Positions 55,650 through 64,000 of a stretch of 64,000 nucleotides of DNA are shown here, piece by piece (within the stretch, counting starts at the first letter, position 1; every line of letters starts with the position of its first letter). Origin of the DNA: Vitis vinifera. Lineage: Eukaryota > Streptophyta > Magnoliopsida > Vitales > Vitaceae. The position numbers and the translations under genes are program-made. The notes under the pieces were generated by a model that saw only the letters and a program-made list of their open reading frames with translations, was not told the origin of the DNA and searched no databases. The stretch spans positions 22,109,501 to 22,173,500 of the forward strand of contig NC_081812.1 in assembly GCF_030704535.1 (NCBI RefSeq), given 5' to 3'.

Positions 55650-56260
55650 ACCCCACATTTTCCGATTTTTCCAAAATGCCCCTGTGGTAGCTCTCACCTT
55701 TTGCCAGAAATTATATCTTTAAAATATTTTTATTAATTATAAGAATAATTTTAATATTGTTAAATTTTAATAAAAAATATATAAAAATAAAAAGAAACTT
55801 GTTTAATATTTTTTTATAGAAATAATAATAATTATAATATTTTTAAAATTTTAATATAATAAAAAAATTATTTTCCTATATTCACTTTTTGACCTTTAAA
55901 TGATATTTTAACTTTCTACAATTCTCAAAATGGCAAAAGCCCCTTTCCTTCATACAGCCTACACTTGATTATGTCAATTTTAAAAGCAAAAATCCTCATA
56001 GTATTTGTTTAATAATTTAATATGTACATTTATGATCTTATAAATTATATAAAATAATAAAAATCCATTTATTTTTTATTTCAATAAGCTGTAATTTTTT
56101 TCGAAAACCACGTTGTTATAGGTAAATCAATTTGTGTTGTATATGGTTAAATCCAAAAATATTTTATTTATCATCCATGAAAAATATATTGACAAATTGT
56201 ATTGTATGAAATTTTATCACCCTGTCAAAGTGTCTATGTTATAGATGGTGTTGAACATAA
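55650..56260. other. AT-rich spacer between GAR1 and the hAT element
   Basis: Nothing gene-like: long A/T runs (TTTTATTAATTATAAGAATA and similar). No clear repeat boundaries. Confidence 0.5.
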
Positions 56261-56272
56261 GATTATAATTAT

Positions 56273-56934
56273 TAGGGTACAACTTAAACAAGTTGGTCCA
56301 ACCTAACCCAAAATTCAACCTAATATTTAAATGATTTTGAACAAATATTTTAATTACTTGGATTAGGCTTGAATTGAGTTTTCTTAACCCCATCTCAATT
56401 TGGATTGGTCTCAAGTCAAAGTTTGGACAACCTGACCCAAACTTGATTTAATATTTTTATAATATTTATTATTCTATATGATAATATTTACTCTTTTTTT
56501 AATTAAAAAAATATCAAATTATAACCACTTTTTCTTTTTTTTTTTTTAAAAGATACATAAGTTTATTTTTATCTTTTTATTGTTATTTTAAAATTTTATA
56601 TTATTTATTATTTAAATTTTGGTATAAATATATAGAAAAAAATTACTTTTAAAAACCATGAATCTTACAACCCATTAAACCCAAATAATTCAAGTCTAAC
56701 CCAATCAACCTGAGTTGAGTTCAATTTGATCAACTCAAGTTTAACTCAACCAACTCGAATTTAGAAAAATGAGATTCCATTGGATTTGGGTTGAATACTC
56801 AAATTAAAAGTTGGGTTGGATTGAATACCTCATATTAAAGGTTGGGTTGGATCGAGTTCAAGTTGATTGTTTCTTAATTCAGATTGGATTTAGGTTAACA
56901 TGAATTGAACCAACCCACCCAAATTACAGCCCTA
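56273..56934. mobile_element. Non-autonomous hAT-type DNA transposon with 8-bp target duplication
   Basis: The element begins TAGGG (56273) and ends CCCTA (56934). ATAATTAT flanks it exactly on both sides (56265-56272 and 56935-56942), an 8-bp target-site duplication as in hAT elements; the right end read inward, TAGGGCTGTAATTTGGGTGG, is like hAT termini. About 662 bp, with no transposase frame. The subterminal regions carry many CAACC/GGTTGG phrases (for example AAGTTGGGTTGGATTGAATA and its near repeat), likely the sort of short repeats hAT transposases bind. The element is non-coding and relies on an outside transposase. It lies between GAR1 and the MLK kinase. Confidence 0.85.
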
Positions 56935-57454
56935 ATAATTATGAAATATGTACAACATCTAACCCCTACTAGGCTACTGGCAGCAGCCACTCTTTTATCC
57001 ATAATTTTCAATCGCTTGTGGAGGAATCAAACACAGCCTAACTCAATTTCCCAAAAAGAATCCATTTCTGTCGATTCAAATATAGAAAATCTGGTTTTCC
57101 ATTAATAATAATTTCAAGCACAATGGGAGTAATCAAGTTCAACATTAGTTGGGTGCAATTGCCAGATTACTATCAAAATATATATGTTTCTCATCAAACC
57201 CCTTTTGCCACCACTGGCTCCGATTGTTTCATGCTACACGCCCCTTCCAACTCTCTTGATTCTATTGCCTTCCATTTTTTCTTTTCCATTTTACAGAGTC
57301 ATCATGTGAGCAGGATTCTACATGTAAACAACAACCTGGATTTTCTTTTCCAGGGCCTCCATTCCAAAACCAAGTGTCTTCAGAGTCCCTCCTGGCTTTC
57401 AAAATTTACTTCATATATTCTCCACCAAAATCACAAAAATATACAATCCACAAA

Positions 57455-60400
57455 TTAACAAACAGTTCGCCCATAACAAATTGCTGCAATGTAGAGATTT
57501 TTGGACCATTTTTCCTGTAAAAATAAAAAAGAAAAGAAGAGAAAATAGACAGCAAAGTGACCAACCAGTAATTAAAAAAGTTAAAAAGAAGGAAATTAAA
57601 AAGAAAAAAGAAAAACAGGGAAACCACCACAAAACAGTATATAAAAAAGCATGTTCCCTAGTATCAATATTCATACAAGGAAAACAAATGTTATGATAAT
57701 AAGCACCTCAAACTTTTCAGAGCCCTGTTTAAGTTGAGAAAGAAACTAATAAGCATGGATCATGCAAAAGCAGATTTTAAAAACTTAAATCATCTTGATT
57801 TCTTCTCTAAGGCCGTGAAATAAATCTTCATGGGATTGAACAATTTGCTTGGTTAAAAAGTGACAAATGTGTGTTCATACCTTTACATGGGTGCTTGGGA
57901 AGGCAGAGGTACGAAGGGTTTCTTGAGTTTCGTCCATCATTTTACGTTTTGGTATGCTCAGTATGAAAGCTGCCTGGTCATTAGTTGCAGCCATAGATGT
58001 AATCCGGTAACCACACTCCCATCTCCGGTGTATTCCTTCACTTGGATACAGAAAATCAAGCTCCACAACCTTTGTATCAGCAACACCAGTAAAAAGGGGA
58101 AATAAATATCAGCTACTTCTAAAAGAAATTGTTCATACATTTACTAAAGTGAGAAAAATAATAAAATATTAATTGTAACCTGATCAGTATATCCAGAGTT
58201 CCTGGACATTACCACCCCCCAGCGACTTCCAGCAGTAGTCATAGATGTGACATGGAAACCTTCTTTCCACTTCTTATTAATCCATTTAAAGGGAAAGGAT
58301 TCACTCACTTTGTATGACTGCTGGGTATAAGGAGTTCCTAACATAAACAGAAAACACCATATAAACACATGGGCCAACTCAAAACAATATGCAACATGAC
58401 AAGATTAAATTCCATGATCAAATTTGGATGAGACTGATGTGTTAGCCTGATTAATTAAGATAGGGAGACTATCAGCATCATGAATAAAAGAGTAAGTGCC
58501 TCTAGCTATGCAACTCGGTGAAATGTCAGCACTAGGACACATTCAGAACATAATTAGTCTTCTGTCACTGATGCTCGAGCCTTGTGAAAAAAATTGCCTC
58601 TTCTAATTTGTTCGTTTTTCTTGTTCAGATTTGCGCTATTTGCACTATTCTAGAATTTTTGCACTTTCATCACAGATTAGCAGGGAGGAGTGATGACAAG
58701 GCAATGATAACAGCAGTGGTAGTGGGTGCAGAACTGGACCCAGTTCTTTTTGTCAGTGGTGCAGGGCAGAAGATGGCAGGCCAAGCCTGCAGGTCTCAAA
58801 AGCCCCTAAGAGGGCCAATCCAGAGGCCACTTAATAAACCTCCATCTCTGAACTTGTATCCTTCCAAGTCCAAGTGCATATATATACACACACAAAAATA
58901 GCAGTATGTTATTTTGTTGGTATTGTGCCACCTTATAGAAGATTTATGCTGTTTCCTTATCATTACCAGAAAGTTAAATGCAGAGAAAAAATGAGAAGCA
59001 AAAAAGGAAACAGACAGACAAACACAGAGAATAAATGCCTTAACAATCTATGGGAATGTGATCCAACCTTTAGACATGACAACCAAAGAACTCCCATTAG
59101 CAGCCCCTGCTATTGAGCTGATGTAGTAATTCTTTTCCCACTGTTCCATAATCCAATCCTAGTGAAAATCCAAAAGTGAAAGGTCAGTAGTATCAGGTAT
59201 GCATGAACCCACTCACAGAAGATAATAGAAATCAACACATGAAAAAAAATAACCTTATGCAGGAAGACAGCTGATAGTTCATAGACCTGGGAACTATAAC
59301 CTGTTCCCGCATCCATAATAAGGGCCCAAAGATTTGATGAAGAGGCCACACAGCTTATATGTAACCCATCTTCATTACCCTTCTCTACGTGCTGAGGCAG
59401 CCTTGAGTCTGCTACATTGTAGTGATATCTACAAATACCATAAAAATTCTTAATGCTAACCAAAAGAAACTCTTCATATATATGTTTACTGGCTTACACA
59501 TTTTATTAGGCCTAACATATTCTGTCCAGGCCAACATCCAAATCTCAAGATTCAATCTTTTTCCTGAGGAGAATGTCTTGACCATGGATACACATGGGTT
59601 AATTTCTAGACGAGACAGTACAAGATAAGCCCTCTTCAAGCACTTGTGAGGGTTCAAAAATCTTTAGGTCCACAACACTTCATACCTCACTTGAGAACTT
59701 CCTCAGGCAACATTTTACACAGACACAAAAATAAATTCACCACCTAAGGAAAAATGATAAGATCAAAGACACCACATTTCATACTTAGACAAAATTAAAA
59801 CCAGTTTCACATTCAAGTTCTAAACAACACCTCCCTTGAGACAAATTAACCCTGATTTCATATTTTAAACGCAATTATATCCCTGGTTTGGAAGACAAGG
59901 AACAAAGTTGCTTTTGAGGAAGAGGAGCTGTCAATTCAAAGACTTAAGTCTTCTTTTGTTTATTTTCTTTGGTCGGAGACGAAGAGGTCTATAAAAGATG
60001 GGCCCTCGACCTTAGTTGATTTTGTTGGTTGGGTGGCTTCCCATTAAGGGTGTGGGTAGGGATGCTCTTCGGGCCTTGGCATTTTGCTAGGGAGCGAGGG
60101 GCGTTCTTCTTTTTCTTTTCTCTTTCTTGTACTTTTAGCCATTGCTTCGGTGGTTTTTTAATACAATCTCTTTATTTATCAAAAAAAAAAAAAAATTATA
60201 TTCCTTCTCATCCTTCTATTCTATCATGATAATTGTCATTTTACTTTTGCAATAAATCACATGCCAACAAAAACAGTCCCTTTGCTACTTAAAATTCCAT
60301 GTACCATATACTAGCAACACCATTTGTAATTTCCTTAATCAAGACTTTGTTTCCATTCAGCTCTCCATCTATATCATTAAGTAGCATTTTCATCTAAGGT

Positions 60401-62490
60401 TAGTGAAATTGTTTGAATTCTCTTGGCAACCCCAAAAAGGAAGGATGTTTAACAGTGTACACCATTTCTAACACAAATAAAGAGTCAGATGAAGAATTTT
60501 GGAAAATTTTAAATGAGATTTAGAAGGTGTAAACCTTTCAATATTGGGTTTGTTCTGATAATTGTTTCACATCGAGCCAGGCATATCACAAGGAAAACCC
60601 TAGTTTTTGTTCCATCTAAAGAATTTAATGAAAATTTAATGAGGCAGAACAGACTGGAAACTCAACTCTACTTGATCAGACACCATTGTGATATGACCTA
60701 AAATGGACATGCAATAAATTATGCTGAAAACCAAAACCTGATATCCTATATACAGGATGAACAACAAGATAAGTTATCAGAACATTATGTCAAAGTTAGT
60801 CACAGGATAATTTATCAGAACATGAATGTCACAATTAGTTAGATTAGAATGACCAACAGCTATTAAATTGACAACTTAATGGGCTCATCTGAACTGAATA
60901 AAGAACCAATTCATTCATCACATTATTTCGAAAAATTTTATTGAGGAAGTTTATGAGTTCCAGAAGATTATTAAACTTACGAAAAATGTCTCATGAGAAT
61001 GGACAGGAAATAAAGAAAAAAGAAAAAAGACAATCCATGAGTAAAACAAACCACATGTAGGAGTTTGGATATTACAGAACCATATATCACAGATTAAAGA
61101 ATGCCATTTGGACTGAGAACATATCCATTTACCTCTGCTTCATGGGACGACGTGCATTGTAAACTGATATCCACTGGGTCGCAGGGCTACCTAATCGTAC
61201 TTTCTTCTTTGGCTGCTCATCTTCTTCCAAATTTATGAGCAATCTTCCCCGCTTTTGCCCAACCTAGTTATGCAGAAGACATTACAATAAAGAAAAGGAA
61301 TCCTACCATCTGGTCTGAAGTAAAGAAATAAAAATATGAAACATCACAACAACCTTAAGAGCTCCATCAATTCTAATTGGTCTCGTTTGTACAGGTTCAA
61401 TTAGGTTCTCAAAAAGAGATATCAGCTTGGGATAATTTGGCTCCTCGTCAAATTTCATATTAGTAACAGCTTCAAGGAACTGTTTGAATGGAGCAGGACA
61501 AAAGCAACACATCAACTCTGGTGAAGTAGCCATCTTTTTCTTACAAACAAGGAAACTCTTGTTGTCTCCCTGTAATATTCCAAATGAGAAAAAACTAAAA
61601 TCAGATGAAGTTTCCTCAGCCTGAATGGATCAAAGACACAAACAATATAAACTCACCTGATAGCCCTGCCATGGTAATCTTCCTTTAATGAGAAATATTA
61701 ATGTGTAAGCTAGTGACTCGAGATCATCCCTTCTACTTCCTGTCCGTCCTAAATGTGCATGCACACTTGCATACCGTATTGTTCCCCTGCCAAAAGAGGA
61801 GATTAATATATTATAAAGGTCAAAGCATTTTTTTTTTTTTTTATGAACATCCAGAAATCCACAAACCTGAATATGTCAGGCCTCTGATCATAATCAACAT
61901 GTTGACCAGATGTGGTGTCTTTCCATTTAGAGGCTGAAACAAAAATGTGTTAATTGCACTGGCAATAAATACTAACAATAGAAAAGCATTTGCTCTATAA
62001 TGTTTAATATCAGAGGCAAAGACAAAAATGTAACCAAAAAGAAGTGCTGAACACTCATGCACATTGTTTCACATGGTGAAACAATACTATGGTTCACACC
62101 ACGCAGAGGACATGACACGACAGGTGAAAGACTTGAGGAAGGATGGCATACCCAAACCAAGATCAATAAGAAATAGCTTCTTCTCATCAGCAGTTCCAGG
62201 TTGACCAAGTAAAAAGTTCTCTGGCTTCACATCTCCATGCACAAACCTTGGTTGAGGAAGAAAAAAGATGACAATAATTAACAGAATGAAGAAGCCACTT
62301 TGAGGAAAGTGCTCAAGAGAGACAGGATGATTCTGAGAAAGTGAAACATGGAATTATTAATAGTACTCACCCCTTCATGTGAAGCTTCTCGAGAATTGAT
62401 ATTGCCTCTACTGCAATGCAAGCCACCATATTTGGTGACATCCTGTTACAGGATTTAAATAAATTAAAAACAGGAAAAAAAATGTCCACT

Positions 62491-62530
<40 letters not shown>

Positions 62531-63929
62531 TCTATTTCTTACGTCTGGCCTACAGAATTCCAAAGATCCCAAAGACTTGGCCCCAACATGTCCATGACCT
62601 GACATGTTTATTTTATTTAATTCAGGCACAATGTGTAAATTTGGAAGTCCTGATGATGAACAATTTCAAACCAAAACTCACCAGAATGTAGTAATCTCCT
62701 TGGCGACCCTTGTAGTGAACCCAGGGAATCCCATAACAACCATTTAGAGTGCTTTTCAAGGGGGAAAAAGAAAGAAAAACAAAAATCAAAATGATAATTT
62801 AAGCCTTTAAATTTAAAACAAATTTAACCACAATTAGTCTTACTTGTAGACTTGCCACTCATAAGGAGGGCCATAATTGCATCCTTTGCTATTCCGGTGC
62901 TCAAACTTCAATGCTACCTGTTATGCGAATCCCTTTAAATAGCATATCTGAAGTGACTAATCATTGGAAAACTTTGATATGGTTAAAAAAATTTGAATAG
63001 TACCTCAAGCGCATCAGGTCCCGTTCTTTCAGTGCCACCACTTACCCTTCTGCCAACATACACTTGACCAAAACCACCCTTACCTAACTTCCTTTCTATC
63101 TTGTATATAGGAGAATTACCCACTTGTACCTAGAACCAAAAACAGAAAACAACTAGATGCTTTGAAAGAATCCGTGTTGAAGAACGAGTGAAGGAAAAAT
63201 TTTAACAAATGCTCCATTAGCCCCTCAGAAATCAGGGTAATGAGGGTAGAAGCAAAACCTTGGACCCTTACAACAGTCTATTCAAACACAACCATCTATG
63301 AAACTTGAGTTTTGACCTGTTACCCTACAATTTTTCATGAGTGGAATAAATTGTCAGGTCGCCTGACGAGGGCACAATTTTGGAAGATTTATGGCAATAG
63401 GTGTTTGTTACTAAAATGAGCAGGCCCACATTCGCTCATCTTAAGACTCAAATTTTAACATTTTAAAATCACATAGGAACTCAAATTGAGTAATGAGTAA
63501 ACAAAGGGCTACCCTCTCTGGGACAGGAGTGGTGCTTGCTTCTTCCTCGGCTCCAATAATTTTCTCTGCACTTCCACCTTCCATTGCAATTTCTTTATCT
63601 GCCACGGCGTCTACTCGATTAAAAGCAGGCTCTGCAACACCTAAAGCACCAGCTTCTGGATGAACCTCACAAGGAGGCTCTGGATCTAAGTCTATCAATC
63701 TAATGCCCCTGCCTCTACCGGCAGCCGCTGGCCTTGTGGCTATCGCTGCTGAAGGCCCTTTTGCTAGAGGCGTAGCATTACAGCCCCTTCCTCTTCCACC
63801 ACCAACTCTCCTCCTGGGTCTGTTTTGAGCAGGCAGAAGCCAATTTTCTGCTTGATCCCCTGGTTGTGGCGAAGGTTGAAGATCATCAAGCCGCTTTGAT
63901 CTCCGCGGTCCACTTCGCAACTCTGGCAT
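57455..63929 (-). CDS. MLK: MUT9-like protein kinase (MLK/PPK; casein kinase 1 family)
   Basis: Nuclear Ser/Thr kinase of the plant MLK/PPK (AEL) group, known to phosphorylate histone H3 Thr3 and light- and clock-pathway factors. Sixteen exons from the start: 63929-63513, 63129-63004, 62917-62844, 62751-62682, 62598-62543, 62442-62371, 62246-62152, 61933-61867, 61786-61657, 61569-61354, 61263-61133, 59428-59254, 59158-59068, 58337-58180, 58069-57881, 57514-57455; 708 residues. N-terminus [16 protein letters not shown] is basic. Kinase core: [12 protein letters not shown] (154-165), Lys185 in [14 protein letters not shown] (275-282, Asp277), DLGLA (300-304). A QKRGR and PKKKVRL pair (about 444-465) looks like a nuclear signal. 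A conserved C-terminal domain follows ([28 protein letters not shown]) and ends [14 protein letters not shown]. An ATG at 63956 would add nine residues. Three acceptors end AAG instead of CAG/TAG. Confidence 0.96.
59884..60193 (+). mobile_element. 5'-truncated LINE (L1-type) 3' end in MLK intron 11
   Basis: Reads in the antisense direction to the kinase. It codes the end of a LINE ORF2: [20 protein letters not shown], then [20 protein letters not shown] and [10 protein letters not shown] before a stop; the VWK.RN, LWS and LVDFxxWxxS motifs are typical of plant L1 ORF2 ends. A 3' untranslated stretch, then TTTATC and a poly-A run (about 60180-60195) follow. AATTATATCCC before the insert (59873-59883) and AATTATATTCC after the poly-A (60194-60204) look like an 11-bp target-site duplication with one mismatch, so the borders are fairly certain. 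Confidence 0.85.
62491..62529 (+). repeat. Compound (TG)n(AG)n microsatellite beside an MLK splice donor
   Basis: About 18 bases of TG dinucleotides followed by about 22 bases of AG, only 11 bases inside the intron from the donor of the exon ending at 62543. On the transcribed minus strand it reads as CU-rich then CA-rich RNA. Confidence 0.9.
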
Positions 63930-64000
63930 CCTCAACCCATGCAACTCACATCCCAATCATTCCCCTAATACGCCTTCAGTTCTTCTGTAACCCAAAAAAA

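Overview
This is a gene-dense stretch of a flowering-plant (eudicot) nuclear genome. Genes are split by short AT-rich introns with GT-AG borders, introns and spacers are poor in G+C, and the encoded proteins are plant-specific or plant-type. The protein sequences and the repeat families look most like grapevine (Vitis); that species call is inference from memory, not a search.

Eleven multi-exon or single-exon genes can be supported, plus one small hypothetical gene. Left to right: (1) minus strand, 5' three exons of an nCBP/4EHP-type cap-binding protein, running off the left edge; (2) plus, an APR-like (APRL) thioredoxin-fold secretory protein; (3) plus, a single-pass membrane protein of the plant DUF6821 type; (4) minus, an AG-peptide (AGP14-like); (5) plus, a DUF1639 protein; (6) minus, the plastid glutamyl-tRNA reductase-binding protein, 12 exons; (7) minus, a possible 71-residue protein; (8) minus, a cytosolic-type APS kinase (APK3-like); (9) plus, a plastid-type J-domain membrane protein; (10) minus, a small 89-residue membrane-anchored protein; (11) plus, NAD-type glutamate dehydrogenase (GDH1 type); (12) minus, the H/ACA snoRNP protein GAR1; (13) minus, a MUT9-like (CK1-family) nuclear kinase, 16 coding exons, start near the right edge. 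For all complete multi-exon genes the exon lengths add up to an open frame with conserved family length.

The genes do not form a pathway cluster. Two touch sulfate assimilation (APRL, APS kinase), but 30 kb apart with unrelated genes between. Divergent pairs (nCBP/APRL and APS kinase/J protein) share upstream regions with clustered TGGGCY (site II) motifs.

Spacers hold old mobile DNA: a broken Ty3/gypsy integrase fossil (about 25.3-26.2 kb), two LINE fragments inside introns (one with a recognisable target-site duplication), a non-autonomous hAT element with a perfect 8-bp duplication (56.3-56.9 kb), and at least two families of small inverted-repeat elements, one inserted in an intron. I found no rRNA, tRNA, CRISPR or other prokaryote-type system and no clear candidate for a wholly new biological system; the best leads are the paired GC-AG introns and the conserved cysteine pair in the cytosolic-type APS kinase.
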